Source: Bacteroidia bacterium
GTDB lineage: Bacteria; Bacteroidota; Bacteroidia; Chitinophagales; UBA2359
Direction: 5' to 3'
DNA: 64,000 nt
NCBI GenBank assembly: GCA_030427245.1
Contig: JAUHXA010000010.1
Coordinates: 89,208-153,207 of the forward strand
Each line of letters begins with the position of its first letter. Within the stretch, counting starts at the first letter, position 1. The position numbers and the translations under genes were made by a program. This document shows, one piece after another, positions 26,728 through 36,048 of this stretch. The notes under the pieces are model-generated. The model had not been told where the DNA came from and made no database searches. It saw only the letters and a list, made by a program, of their open reading frames with translations.

Positions 26728-27282
26728 ATGAAAATTTTTGTTTTTTTGTCGATTTTAAGCATAGCTATACTCGCTAGTTGCACCCCCAAAATTCATTCTT
26801 CTGTTTCTCAAAATGAAGAAATTATGTCTAAACAAAATAACCCAGACAAACCCAGTGACGAAGAGGAAATGGTGGACGTTCAGTTGATTACCGATGTTTT
26901 GGGTTTGGACAAAAAAATCACCGTAAAGGTCAAGAAAAAAGACGGTATTTTGAAGCCCCTAAAGTTTACCGACCAAACAAAATATTACATCGGCATCCTG
27001 AACTACAACCTCAACATGAAGCCCCAAAGTTCACTTAAATTGTTGACTTGGGAAATTCCCATGACCGAAATCAGCATGATGGAAGCTCGTGAACCTTCGC
27101 CATTGATTATTTCGGAATACGATATAGGCAAGTTGGCGATTGTACAAGGCTATTCGGATGGAGGCATGATTTATTTGGCCAATATTGCAGCAGTATTTGA
27201 GCAGAAACCAATGGCTTTGTTGATGGAATTGATGAATAACGAAAGCTTTGATTTGGAGAAACATATCCGGAAGGATTTTTGA
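26728..27282 (+). CDS. Predicted lipoprotein of unknown function
   Basis: A protein of 184 residues from the ATG at 26728. The start MKIFVFLSILSIAILASC ends in a lipobox (L-A-S-C), so lipidation at Cys18 is likely. The mature part is Lys/Asp-rich at first and then forms a compact domain without motifs that I recognise. It is divergent from the McrB-like gene, with start codons about 58 bases apart, so the two may share a promoter region. Confidence 0.65.
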   Translation: MKIFVFLSILSIAILASCTPKIHSSVSQNEEIMSKQNNPDKPSDEEEMVDVQLITDVLGLDKKITVKVKKKDGILKPLKFTDQTKYYIGILNYNLNMKPQSSLKLLTWEIPMTEISMMEAREPSPLIISEYDIGKLAIVQGYSDGGMIYLANIAAVFEQKPMALLMELMNNESFDLEKHIRKDF

Positions 27283-27327
27283 ATACTGAGTTTTTTAGCA
27301 AAACACCGCCAAACCTCCTCAAAGCCT

Positions 27328-28653
27328 TCAACTGCTGACAAGGGCTGAAAAATAATTCGTCATTCTACCCATAGCAACTTCCAAATGAGGAACAGATACG
27401 GCTGTATGTACAATCCTAAAAAGCCCCTTCTTTTGATGTTGAAAACCGATGCCTGGGGTTAGCAAAACGCCCGTATTTTTATAGATGTCCATCCAAAGTT
27501 CCTCCTCTCCTATTTCACTATATTCCTTCAAATATTTAGAAAAATCCGCCCACACAAACAAGCTTCCCCTACTCGGAACATAAGGAACACCTATTTTTTG
27601 CAGAGCTTCAATAACCAATCGATAACTTTGGTTAATCAGCCCTTTGTTTTCCTCAATATACGCTTCGATAAAATCGCCATTCTTCAACATTTCGCCTATC
27701 ATCCACTGCGTGACATTTGAAACCATGTGAGGAACATTGGCGTTTCCAAATCCCGTCAAAAATCCCTCGTTCAAAGAATGTACAATGCCAAACCTCAATC
27801 CAGACATGGCAAAATCTTTGGAAAACGCATACCACAGGTGTAAGTAATCGCTCTTCAAATCGTGCATAATGGAAGCAAAAGAAACATACTCACCATCATC
27901 ACTGTATTCCTGTTGAAGTGCATCAGCTTGGGTATCAATCAAAGAAAGCCCATAAATCTCATTGACAATCAGGTGAACCTCATGCCGAATACACCAATCT
28001 GCAAACTCTTTTAGTTGGGATTCTGAATACCTACAACCCGTTGGATTATCGGGAGAGGTAATCAATAATATTTTAAAACATTTCCCTTCTGACTTCAATT
28101 CATTCCATGCACTATCCAAAAGCTCCGTTGTAACAGGTGCTTTAGAACCCATCTCTTGAATGTGGTAATGCGTTTGAAGGTCGTAGCGTTTCATTCCACT
28201 TTTTACACCAAGGTCGTTGGTGTACATCGGATAAGAAGGCGCAGGAATCACCACCACATCATCAGGATTTGCCAGAACAAATGAACTCACTTCAATAATC
28301 GCACTCGCCCCAGCAGAAAACCCAATGGTATCAGGAGAAATGGGACACTTACAAAGGTATCGCTCCATAAATCGAGCTACTTCTATCCTCACCTCCTCAT
28401 GCCCCAGCAAGCCGGTATAATTCAAGACCCAATCGGGTATTTCTTTTTGTTGGACAATGGAAGTCAATTGATTCTTGATGATTGAAGTCGTCAGGTTGTT
28501 CTCCGCAACATTCAAAGGAAATGCTCCATTTGGATTACTCTCTGGGCAATATAGGTTTTGACTTGCCTCCATAAATAGTTCCATATCCACTCTTGCAGGA
28601 TTGGCAGCCAAATCTCTTCCTCTTGCAGATAGACTTTTGTAGGGGTTGTTCAT
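27328..28653 (-). CDS. PLP-dependent aminotransferase, class I/II (ACC-synthase-like)
   Basis: A protein of 441 residues with the fold type I aminotransferase signature. SAGASAIIE (about 113-121) lies near the cofactor phosphate, SPDNPTG (about 200-206) is the substrate/cofactor asparagine loop, and AFSKDFAMSGLRFG (about 276-289) carries the Schiff-base lysine (K279). NEIYG replaces the more usual DE-x-Y at 231-235, that is, Asn stands where Asp normally contacts the pyridine nitrogen. The N-terminal NVAENNL and the overall layout resemble the 1-aminocyclopropane-1-carboxylate synthase-like subgroup. Substrate is uncertain. It is divergent from the allantoinase gene, so a link to ureide nitrogen use is possible but unproven. 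Confidence 0.85.
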   Translation of the reverse strand: MNNPYKSLSARGRDLAANPARVDMELFMEASQNLYCPESNPNGAFPLNVAENNLTTSIIKNQLTSIVQQKEIPDWVLNYTGLLGHEEVRIEVARFMERYLCKCPISPDTIGFSAGASAIIEVSSFVLANPDDVVVIPAPSYPMYTNDLGVKSGMKRYDLQTHYHIQEMGSKAPVTTELLDSAWNELKSEGKCFKILLITSPDNPTGCRYSESQLKEFADWCIRHEVHLIVNEIYGLSLIDTQADALQQEYSDDGEYVSFASIMHDLKSDYLHLWYAFSKDFAMSGLRFGIVHSLNEGFLTGFGNANVPHMVSNVTQWMIGEMLKNGDFIEAYIEENKGLINQSYRLVIEALQKIGVPYVPSRGSLFVWADFSKYLKEYSEIGEEELWMDIYKNTGVLLTPGIGFQHQKKGLFRIVHTAVSVPHLEVAMGRMTNYFSALVSS

Positions 28654-28746
28654 GTTTTACTCTCGTTTAGATAATTCATTGGAAAATAACAGAGGCTGTA
28701 ATTTACAAAAAGGAATGGAACGTTTGAATGTATCAGGGATTTCTTA

Positions 28747-30153
28747 TTGAAGGAAATAAGTGGTAATTTAACCCTCAAACAAAACCTTCAATTCTTGCAA
28801 AAAAAATCAGCCATACACAGCAAACGTTGTTGGATAGAAAACCAGCTTCAAGAAGCCACCATTTTTTTTGAAAATGGAAAAATCACCGAAATCGTCAAAG
28901 GTTCCTCTTCTACTTTCGATTCCTTCAATAGCAACAATATTATTGACTTCGGCACCGCTCTAGTCATGTCGGGCGCAATGGACGTGCATGTGCATGTAAA
29001 CGAGCCAGGAAGAACCGAATGGGAAGGTTTTGATACTGCCACACAAGCGGCTGCCGTTGGAGGAATCACCACTATTGTCGACATGCCTCTCAATTCCAGT
29101 CCAGTCACAACTTCTGCTACTGCCTTCAAACAAAAACTCGATGCTACCAATGGAAAACTGCACGTCAATTGTGGCTTTTATGGTGGATTAGTTCCCGACA
29201 ATGTGGGAGAATTGGAAGGTTTGATAGAAGCAGGAGTTTTGGGAATCAAGGCATTTTTGACTCATTCAGGCATTCCCGACTTTCCGAATGTGGGCAGAAA
29301 AGAATTGGAAGAAGCGATGCCGATTATTGCGAAATACCAAATTCCTTTGTTGGCGCATTGTGAGTTGAGCGATGAAACGGTAAAGACAGATTGGAACAAA
29401 ATAGCTGCGGGAAATTACCAAGCCTACCTTCAAAGTCGCCCGAAAAGATGGGAAAACGAGGCAGTGAAATTGATGATTGAATTGTGTGAAAAGTACACTT
29501 GTCCTGTTCACATTGTCCATGTTTCATCTGCCGAAGCATTACAGGAAATCGCTGCTGCAAAAGCAAAAGGGCTTCCCATTACCGCCGAAACCTGCGCCCA
29601 TTACTTGTACTTCAATGCCGAAACTATTCCCAATGGCAATACCCTCTTCAAATGTGCGCCTCCTATCCGAAATCGTGCAAACAATGAGCAGTTGAAAGAG
29701 GCATTGAAGTCTGGCATTTTGGACTTTATCACCTCCGATCATTCACCCGCACCTCCTTCTATTAAGGAACTCGAATCGGGCAATTTGCAGAAAGCATGGG
29801 GCGGTATTTCGAGCCTTCAATATGTTTTTTCGGCAGCTTGGACAAGTTTAAAAAATACGCTTACAATAGAAGAATTCATTCCTTTATTCACTTCTCATCC
29901 TGCAAAATTTTTGGGAATGGAAGACCAAAAAGGTACGCTTCAAAAAGGCATGGATGCAGATTTTACGATTTGGTCGCCCGAAGAAAGTTTTGAAGTGCTT
30001 CAAAAGGACAATCGACACCGACATTCTATCAGTCCTTATATTGGGGAAAGATTGTTTGGGAAAGTGAAAAGTACGTATGTTGGAGGTGTGGAGGTTTTTA
30101 ATTATCAGACAGGATTGAAGAAGGGATTTGGGAAAAGGATTTTAAACAAATAA
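28747..30153 (+). CDS. allB: Allantoinase
   Basis: About 460 residues of a metal-dependent amidohydrolase that opens allantoin to allantoate. Metal and catalytic motifs are present: DVHVHVNEPGR (H-x-H), GIKAFL with the lysine that is carboxylated, LLAHCE, HIVHVSSAEAL and FITSDHSPAP. The frame has no ATG near its 5' end; an upstream stop lies at 28699. Translation must therefore start at TTG 28747 or TTG 28795, both before the first recognisable strand (SKRCWIE). It heads a run of purine-degradation genes on the plus strand, followed by allantoicase after about 100 bases. Confidence 0.92.
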   Translation: MKEISGNLTLKQNLQFLQKKSAIHSKRCWIENQLQEATIFFENGKITEIVKGSSSTFDSFNSNNIIDFGTALVMSGAMDVHVHVNEPGRTEWEGFDTATQAAAVGGITTIVDMPLNSSPVTTSATAFKQKLDATNGKLHVNCGFYGGLVPDNVGELEGLIEAGVLGIKAFLTHSGIPDFPNVGRKELEEAMPIIAKYQIPLLAHCELSDETVKTDWNKIAAGNYQAYLQSRPKRWENEAVKLMIELCEKYTCPVHIVHVSSAEALQEIAAAKAKGLPITAETCAHYLYFNAETIPNGNTLFKCAPPIRNRANNEQLKEALKSGILDFITSDHSPAPPSIKELESGNLQKAWGGISSLQYVFSAAWTSLKNTLTIEEFIPLFTSHPAKFLGMEDQKGTLQKGMDADFTIWSPEESFEVLQKDNRHRHSISPYIGERLFGKVKSTYVGGVEVFNYQTGLKKGFGKRILNK

Positions 30154-30191
30154 TCCCAAGCACAAACCTGCTAAGACGTTATAGGACATTC

Positions 30192-30212
30192 AGACGTTTT
30201 GGTAAAACGTCT
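30192..30212. repeat. Short perfect hairpin (AGACGTTTT stem)
   Basis: Two 9-base arms (AGACGTTTT and AAAACGTCT) with a 3-base loop lie between allB and alc. There is no T-run, so it looks more like a short extragenic palindromic repeat than a terminator. Confidence 0.5.
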
Positions 30213-30256
30213 CTACGCCAACACAAAATCAACCTAAACAAATAAAAAACAAACAC

Positions 30257-31294
30257 TTGAACACGCAAACACATAAACACAATTTTACCCAATTCCTCGA
30301 TTTAGCCTCTGCAAAATTAGGAGGAAAAGTTCTCTATGCTACCGATGATTTTTTTGCAGAAAAAGAAAATCTCCTCAAAGAAGGCGATGCCGTTTTCATA
30401 GCAGGAAAATACACTGACAGAGGTAAATGGATGGACGGTTGGGAATCCAGACGCAAGCGGACAGCGGGACACGATTGGTGCATTGTGGAGTTGGCAGAAA
30501 GTGGGCGCATCAAAGGTTTTGACATTGACACCAGCCATTTTCTCGGCAATCACCCACCCTTTGCAGCCATTGAAGCGGTGAATTTGAAGGATGGGCCAGA
30601 AGTCGATAATTGGGAAACAACCCAACTTGTATGGACTGAAATTCTTCCAAAATCACCCCTCGACCCAGGCAGTCACAACTTCTATGAATCCAACTCCAAT
30701 GAGATTTTCACCCACCTCAAACTCCACATCTATCCCGATGGAGGCGTGGCAAGATTGCGGGTGTATGGGGAGGTCTATAAAGATTGGTCAAGGCACCCTC
30801 AGAATGAAGTCATTGATTTAGCGGCTGCAAAAGTGGGCGGCAAAGCCATTGCCTGCAACGATATGTTTTTCAGCGCAATGGACAATCTAATCATGCCCAA
30901 TCGTGGAGCAAATATGGGCGATGGATGGGAAACGAAACGCAATAGAACACCCAATAACCGAGATTGGGTGATTTTGCGTTTGGCACATACAGGCTGCATC
31001 GAAAAAGTCCTCGTTGATACCTGTCACTTCAAAGGCAACTATCCCGATTCTTGTTCTATTGAAGCTTGTTTTGCAGAAAATGACCAAGCCGTCATTGAAG
31101 GAAAGGTGGAATGGCAGACCTTATTGCCGCAGCAAAAACTAAGTGCTGACTTTGAGCATTTTTACGAAAAAGAAGTGGTTTCTATTCCCCGTATTTCTCA
31201 CGTGCGCTTGAATATTTTTCCAGATGGTGGGGTGAGTCGGCTGCGGTTGTTTGGCAAGATTCTACAAAATTACCACAATAACCCTACAGCATAG
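30257..31294 (+). CDS. alc: Allantoicase
   Basis: A protein of 345 residues, starting at TTG 30257 because no ATG fits. It hydrolyses allantoate to ureidoglycolate and urea. The chain is an internal duplication typical of the family: KWMDGWESRRKR with DWCIVELA and GFDIDTSHFLGN in the first half (about 1-170), and GDGWETKRNR with DWVILRLA and VDTCHFKGNYPD in the second. Both halves end with the conserved IYPDGGVARLRVYG or IFPDGGVSRLRLFG. It follows allB, and its last 25 bases overlap the 3' end of the opposing PIN toxin gene. Confidence 0.93.
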   Translation: MNTQTHKHNFTQFLDLASAKLGGKVLYATDDFFAEKENLLKEGDAVFIAGKYTDRGKWMDGWESRRKRTAGHDWCIVELAESGRIKGFDIDTSHFLGNHPPFAAIEAVNLKDGPEVDNWETTQLVWTEILPKSPLDPGSHNFYESNSNEIFTHLKLHIYPDGGVARLRVYGEVYKDWSRHPQNEVIDLAAAKVGGKAIACNDMFFSAMDNLIMPNRGANMGDGWETKRNRTPNNRDWVILRLAHTGCIEKVLVDTCHFKGNYPDSCSIEACFAENDQAVIEGKVEWQTLLPQQKLSADFEHFYEKEVVSIPRISHVRLNIFPDGGVSRLRLFGKILQNYHNNPTA

Positions 31295-31653
31295 GACGAA
31301 AAATAAATATCTTTGGTAACTATTGGAATACCTTCAGTAATGGCTTGAGCTATTATTAGCCTATCAAAAGGGTCTCGATGATAATACGGCAATGTCAGCA
31401 AAGGCTTCAAATGAGTAAAGTCAAAATCCAAAATAAGGAAATTATGGTTTATTAGAAATGCTTCTAAATCATTGAAATGAATAGAAATATCTAATTTATT
31501 TAAACTCAACTTAATCACTATTTCCCATATACTTGCCTTACTAACAAAAATTTGATTGCCTTCATTATCAATTGCTGCAATTGCCTTCGAAGAAAGCTGT
31601 GTATCTCCTTCAATATACCATATTAGGGCATGGGTGTCTATCAATAAATCCAT
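31270..31653 (-). CDS. vapC: PIN-domain toxin (VapC-type RNase)
   Basis: A protein of 127 residues from the ATG at 31653; a GTG at 31659 would overlap the antitoxin stop by 4 bases. It is a PIN-domain ribonuclease. The acidic residues of the active site are visible: LLIDTHALIWY, SIWEIVIK, HRDPFDRLIIAQA and VTKD. Its partner gene lies immediately upstream on the same strand. Toxin action would be cleavage of RNA when the antitoxin is lost. The 3' end runs 25 bases into alc on the other strand. Confidence 0.88.
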   Translation of the reverse strand: MDLLIDTHALIWYIEGDTQLSSKAIAAIDNEGNQIFVSKASIWEIVIKLSLNKLDISIHFNDLEAFLINHNFLILDFDFTHLKPLLTLPYYHRDPFDRLIIAQAITEGIPIVTKDIYFSSYAVGLLW

Positions 31654-31655
31654 AA

Positions 31656-31880
31656 TCACATATACTCTTTGAAATCCTCTAGTGGTTCATCAAAATCGTC
31701 TGAAATATAGGTAAATATACCTTTTCCACATCCAAACTTCCTCTTCTTAGATTTAGGATTTGGTGTAGATTTTGAGAATGTAGAACTATCAATAATTACT
31801 TGCAGCGCTGCCAACAAATCAACATCCTCAATTTGAGCAATTTTTTGTTGCAGAACAGTTTTTAAAGTCAATGTACTCAT
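31656..31880 (-). CDS. Antitoxin of the PIN toxin (DUF2281-like)
   Basis: A protein of 74 residues from the ATG at 31880. The C-terminus (GIFTYISDDFDEPLEDFKEYM region) matches the pattern of DUF2281-type antitoxins, in which the acidic DEPLEDF stretch binds the PIN toxin. The N-terminal 35 residues are helical. Translationally coupled to the toxin gene. The pair sits between alc and the urate oxidase gene on the opposite strand. Confidence 0.8.
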   Translation of the reverse strand: MSTLTLKTVLQQKIAQIEDVDLLAALQVIIDSSTFSKSTPNPKSKKRKFGCGKGIFTYISDDFDEPLEDFKEYM

Positions 31881-31963
31881 ACCTCTATTTATATTTTCTT
31901 CTATAGAAAGACAATTCAAAGAACCCAATGGTTCACTTCTTACCATTTTTATAATTATCCTGC

Positions 31964-31971
31964 TAACTTTG
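31964..31971 (+). promoter_or_regulatory. -7 box (TAACTTTG) for the urate oxidase gene
   Basis: TAnnTTTG match 33 bases before the TTG at 32004. No clear -33 TTTG. Confidence 0.45.
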
Positions 31972-32003
31972 GTAAAAAGTACAACCTTCAAAAACCAAAT
32001 AAT

Positions 32004-33431
32004 TTGACTTTATTCCTCATAATAGGCATGGCTATCGGATTAAGCGTATTGCTGATGTTGCTGAGTTTGCAGAAAACCATCGGCAAAACAAAGAGCGATA
32101 TACTTCAGACAGAACAATCTGACGCAGTAAAAGAAGAAAAATATGGAGGCATATTAGAAAACCTTCAAGGCTATCTGTATGGCGCAGCAGCCTTGATGGT
32201 AGTAGTCATTTTGGCACTTATCTTCTTCAACATTGAAGGCACACCCTACGAGGGACATTTCAGAGAGTGGCTCAATTTGTTGGTTCGTTGGGCGCACATC
32301 ACCTTCGGAATCGCATGGATAGGCGCATCGTTTTACTTTGTGTTTTTGGAAAATTCGCTGAATCGAACCAAAGGCTTGCGAGATGAATTGGCGGGTAATC
32401 TATGGGCAGTGCATGGTGGCGGATTCTACTATTTGGAAAAATACAAAATCGCTCCCAGCGAAATTCCCAAAGACCTACACTGGTTCAAATACGAAGCCTA
32501 TTTCACTTGGTTGAGTGGTTTTTGTCTGTTGTGTGTGGTCTATTACTTCAATGCCAAAGGCTTTTTGATTGACCCCAATGTACTGGATATTTCGCCCATT
32601 GCAGCCATCGGCATTGGAGTCGGCTCATTGGCATTTGGTTGGGTTTTGTACGAATGGTTGAGTAGGTCGGTACTTGCCCAAAAAGGAGTTTGGTTTGCCA
32701 TCGTAGGATTTTTCGTACTGGTCTTTTTTGCTTGGTTTTATGCTCAAGTGTTCAGCAGTCGAGCCGCCTACATGCATTTTGGTGCATTGATAGGTACGTT
32801 AATGGTCGGCAATGTGTTTTTTGTCATCATTCCCGCCCAAAAAGAAATGGTGAAAGCCGCCAAAGAAGGTCGTCCCCTCAATCCCGAACTCGGCAAACAC
32901 GCAGGTTGGCGTTCTTTGCACAACAACTACCTCACACTTCCCGTGCTATTCGTCATGATTAGCAATCACTTCCCCAGCACCTTTGGGCATGAACACGCTT
33001 GGGCAGTATTGGTGGTGTTGAGCCTCAGCAGTGCGGGACTGAAACACTATCTCAATCTGATAGAAAAAAAGCAAGAATCTACTTGGGTTTTACCAATTTC
33101 CGTATTTTTACTCTTGTCGGTTGTCTTTGTCACTGCCCCGCAAGTTTCGGATGGAGAATGTGAGGAAAATGTGAGCTTTACCACCGTTTATTCGATTGTC
33201 AATGAACGCTGTATCTCCTGTCATTCTGCCCAACCTACGGATGATGTTTGGACGAGTCCACCGAATGGAGTCATGTACGACACACCCGAACAAATCGCCA
33301 GTTTGACCGACAAAATTATGCAAAGAGTGGTGATTACCAAGACGATGCCGCAAAACAACAAAACGGGTATGACTCCCGAAGAACGGGATATTATTCGGTG
33401 TTGGATTGAGCAAGGGGCGAATATTGAATGA
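32004..33431 (+). CDS. puuD: Membrane urate oxidase PuuD with C-terminal cytochrome c domain
   Basis: A protein of 475 residues from TTG 32004; an ATG at 32028 is an alternative start, within the first membrane helix. Eight or nine transmembrane segments carry the conserved LVRWAHITFGIAWIGASFYF and GNLWAVHGGGFY stretches of the urate hydroxylase family. After about residue 385 comes a periplasmic cytochrome c domain with the heme motif CISCH (C403-H407) and a candidate Met ligand in TKTMPQNN. It oxidises urate to 5-hydroxyisourate and passes electrons to the respiratory chain. The next gene supplies the two following steps. Confidence 0.92.
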   Translation: MTLFLIIGMAIGLSVLLMLLSLQKTIGKTKSDILQTEQSDAVKEEKYGGILENLQGYLYGAAALMVVVILALIFFNIEGTPYEGHFREWLNLLVRWAHITFGIAWIGASFYFVFLENSLNRTKGLRDELAGNLWAVHGGGFYYLEKYKIAPSEIPKDLHWFKYEAYFTWLSGFCLLCVVYYFNAKGFLIDPNVLDISPIAAIGIGVGSLAFGWVLYEWLSRSVLAQKGVWFAIVGFFVLVFFAWFYAQVFSSRAAYMHFGALIGTLMVGNVFFVIIPAQKEMVKAAKEGRPLNPELGKHAGWRSLHNNYLTLPVLFVMISNHFPSTFGHEHAWAVLVVLSLSSAGLKHYLNLIEKKQESTWVLPISVFLLLSVVFVTAPQVSDGECEENVSFTTVYSIVNERCISCHSAQPTDDVWTSPPNGVMYDTPEQIASLTDKIMQRVVITKTMPQNNKTGMTPEERDIIRCWIEQGANIE

Positions 33432-33504
33432 AAATTAAAATAGTTTATCCCGATTACTCGGGAAGAATAAAAATTAAAAATACACTTCAATTTATTTCAA
33501 TAAA

Positions 33505-34371
33505 ATGACCCTACAAAACTTCAATAAAAAAGACCAAGCTACTGCAAAATCTGCCTTACTGCAATGTTGCGGTGCTGCAAAATGGGCAGATAAATTACTG
33601 CAATATTTTCCTTTCAATTCGGAAGAAGAATTGGTTTCACGTGCCACTTCAATCTGGTATGAAGACTGCAATTCTGAAGATTGGAAAGAAGCCTTTTCGC
33701 AGCATCCCAAAATTGGCGATGTGGAAAGTTTGACCAAAAAATTTGCAGCGACCTCACACCTTGCAGAACAAGAACAAGCAGGAGTCAATCAGGCTTCAAA
33801 GGATACAATTGCAGCTTTGGCGAAAGCGAACAAGGAATATGAATCAAAAAATGGATTTATTTTCATCATTTGTGCAACAGGCAAAACGGCTGCCGAAATG
33901 TTGCGTTTGTTGGAAGATAGATTGAAAAATGACACAGCGGAAGAGCTGCAAATTGCGAAGGGAGAACAGCACAAAATCACCTTGATTCGACTGCAAAAAT
34001 TATTGTCTGATGCCGATTGGAATTCATTGAAGGTAAGTCAATTGACGACTCATGTTTTGGACACTTCAATGGGAAAACCTGCCCAAAATTTGACCATTCA
34101 ATTACAGGCTTACCAATCAGAGAAATGGCAGACGATGGCACAAGGGGTGACGAACAAAGATGGGCGTATTGCAGATTTATTGCCGCCCAATCGAATTCTT
34201 TCGCCCAACAATTACCGAATGGTTTTTGATACAGGTGCTTATTTTGAAGCCCAACAAATCAAGGCTTTCTATCCAATGGTCGAAATACAATTTACTATCT
34301 TTGACGACCAACATTATCACGTACCTTTGTTGTTGAATCCTTTTGGGTATTCGACGTATCGGGGGAGTTAA
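33505..34371 (+). CDS. Fused OHCU decarboxylase / 5-hydroxyisourate hydrolase
   Basis: A protein of 288 residues. Residues 1-165 are UraD: SQHPKIGD carries the catalytic histidine, and LAEQEQAGV the conserved EQ-x-G. Residues 173-288 are UraH (transthyretin-like): LTTHVLDTSMGKPA, DGRIADL and the C-terminal YRGS tetrapeptide that closes the active site. The UraH half produces OHCU and the UraD half converts it to S-allantoin, so the fusion carries out two consecutive steps. With PuuD, AllB and Alc it completes the route from urate to ureidoglycolate. Confidence 0.94.
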   Translation: MTLQNFNKKDQATAKSALLQCCGAAKWADKLLQYFPFNSEEELVSRATSIWYEDCNSEDWKEAFSQHPKIGDVESLTKKFAATSHLAEQEQAGVNQASKDTIAALAKANKEYESKNGFIFIICATGKTAAEMLRLLEDRLKNDTAEELQIAKGEQHKITLIRLQKLLSDADWNSLKVSQLTTHVLDTSMGKPAQNLTIQLQAYQSEKWQTMAQGVTNKDGRIADLLPPNRILSPNNYRMVFDTGAYFEAQQIKAFYPMVEIQFTIFDDQHYHVPLLLNPFGYSTYRGS

Positions 34372-34372
34372 G

Positions 34373-34441
34373 AAATTCAAACAAAATCTTGTAAGCGAGA
34401 CACTTGGGTTCTCTGAATGATTTAATATTTTTGTTTGCCTT
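34373..34441. repeat. Dispersed intergenic repeat, copy 1
   Basis: Shares AAATTCAAACAA, TGTAAGCGAG and TTTAATATTTT followed by GTTTGCCT, in the same order, with 40172-40213. Both copies follow the 3' end of a plus-strand gene. Confidence 0.5.
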
Positions 34442-35204
34442 AGTTCCAGATTTCATTTGCTCTGGTCAAAATAATCGGCTTGCCATCCGTCACCACAATC
34501 GTATGTTCGTGCTGGGTCACAAAACCTCCTTTGTCGCCTACCATTGTCCATTTATCCTTTAGTGTCACCGCAGAAGACGACCGAGTAGAAATAAACGTTT
34601 CAATAGCAACTACCATATTTTTCTTGAACCGTTGGCGATTCATAGGGTCTCTGTAATTGAGAATGTGTTCGGGGTATTCATGCAGACTTCTGCCCACTCC
34701 ATGACCCGCAAGGTTTTCGATAACCTTATAGCCTTTTTTCTTTGCCTCTGTTTCTATGAGGTGTCCAATGTCTGCGATTTTCACGCCCGTTTTGATGCGC
34801 CCAATTGCTTTAAACAAAATTTCTTTGGAGGCATCTACAAGCGGTTGATGTCGGTGAATGTCTCGCCCCAAAACAAATGAACCTCCATTGTCTGACCAAA
34901 AACCATCTAATTCGGCAGATACATCAATGTTCACCAAATCTCCTTCCTTCAAGATTTTTTTCGCCGAAGGGATTCCGTGTGCCGCCTCTTTATTGACACT
35001 GATGCAGGTCCAGCCAGGGAAACCATAGGTCAACTTGGGCGCAGATTTAGCCCCAAATTCCTTCAAAATTTCCCCACCGTATTCGTCTAACTCTTTGGCA
35101 GTCATTCCTACTTTGGCATATTCCCGCATCTTTCTTAGAGTGATTGCTACGGCTTCACTGATTGCCTCCATTCCTTCCAATTCCGATTCTTTTGATATGG
35201 ACAT
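34440..35204 (-). CDS. map: Methionine aminopeptidase, type I
   Basis: A protein of 254 residues that removes the initiator methionine from new proteins. All five metal ligands are visible in order: VNIDVSAELDGFWSDNGG (two Asp), AGHGVGRSLHEYP (His), VVAIETF (Glu) and TQHEHTIVV (Glu). CISVNKEAAHGIP supplies the substrate-contacting His. There is no N-terminal zinc extension. It is convergent with the UraD-UraH gene. Confidence 0.95.
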   Translation of the reverse strand: MSISKESELEGMEAISEAVAITLRKMREYAKVGMTAKELDEYGGEILKEFGAKSAPKLTYGFPGWTCISVNKEAAHGIPSAKKILKEGDLVNIDVSAELDGFWSDNGGSFVLGRDIHRHQPLVDASKEILFKAIGRIKTGVKIADIGHLIETEAKKKGYKVIENLAGHGVGRSLHEYPEHILNYRDPMNRQRFKKNMVVAIETFISTRSSSAVTLKDKWTMVGDKGGFVTQHEHTIVVTDGKPIILTRANEIWN

Positions 35205-35535
35205 ATTCTAAGTCTTTGTCGTTTGATTTGTAATTCTTAGTATCAATCAATAAAGAGGGGTTTATGTTCTTAGAATCCTTGAATTTAGACAACAAATTTA
35301 AATTTTAGTAGGCAAATCAATTGATTGAAGTTCTCTATCAATCTATTAATTTTTAATGCGATTTTGTAGTTTCCACTTTGTTCAATTGGCAAATCCTTTT
35401 CATTATAAACTCAAAAAAGTTACCTTTTGAAAAAAAGGTGTTATATATTATGGAACTGAAAGGGAGAAAAAATGGTAGATAACCATTTTAATATTTTTCA
35501 AAGATTTGCACACATATACTACAAAACTCAATACC
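35205..35535. other. Intergenic region with no gene seen
   Basis: AT-rich. The only structure noticed is a small hairpin at 35422-35439 (ACCTTTT with AAAAGGT). Confidence 0.5.
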
Positions 35536-36003
35536 ATGTACCCGATATCCAATGATTTTATTCCCAATCTCAAAAAGTTTTATGTAATACAATACCAAGA
35601 TATAAGACATCAACATATTCACAATGCTATATTTGGTAGAGCAAGCCAGCCCTATCACTTTAGTTTCTGCAAAGTGAAAGAAGGCAACTATTTGTTGGTT
35701 CGCCAAAAAGATGAGCGAGTATTGTGTTTTGATGGAGAAAGCTTGAGCATGAATTTTATGCACGATACCATTCACGCTGTGATGGTAAAACCCATCAAGA
35801 TAAGAGAAGGAGCGTATGCCTTACAAGTGCAAAATCAATCCTTGGCAGAAAAATATATTTGTTATGATGGTTATGTACTGCATGAATACTATATTGGGCT
35901 AAGTGAAGTAAACTCTGTGGAAGATGCAGCTATCTGGACTATTGGGGAAGTGCCAAACATTAATAATTCTGTTATTAACTGCATGGAATTTGCTTTGAAT
36001 TAG
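35536..36003 (+). CDS. Hypothetical protein
   Basis: A protein of 155 residues from the ATG at 35536 (a TTG 30 bases upstream is also in frame). No signal peptide or membrane segment. It contains two similar short segments, CKVKEGNYLLVRQKDE and IKIREGAYALQVQNQ, which suggest a small beta-rich domain with an internal repeat. I do not recognise the family. It is convergent with the methyltransferase gene. Confidence 0.5.
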   Translation: MYPISNDFIPNLKKFYVIQYQDIRHQHIHNAIFGRASQPYHFSFCKVKEGNYLLVRQKDERVLCFDGESLSMNFMHDTIHAVMVKPIKIREGAYALQVQNQSLAEKYICYDGYVLHEYYIGLSEVNSVEDAAIWTIGEVPNINNSVINCMEFALN

Positions 36004-36048
36004 AGTTTTCCCTAAAAAGAACTTTCTGTCCGCTTTCGATTGTTATTT

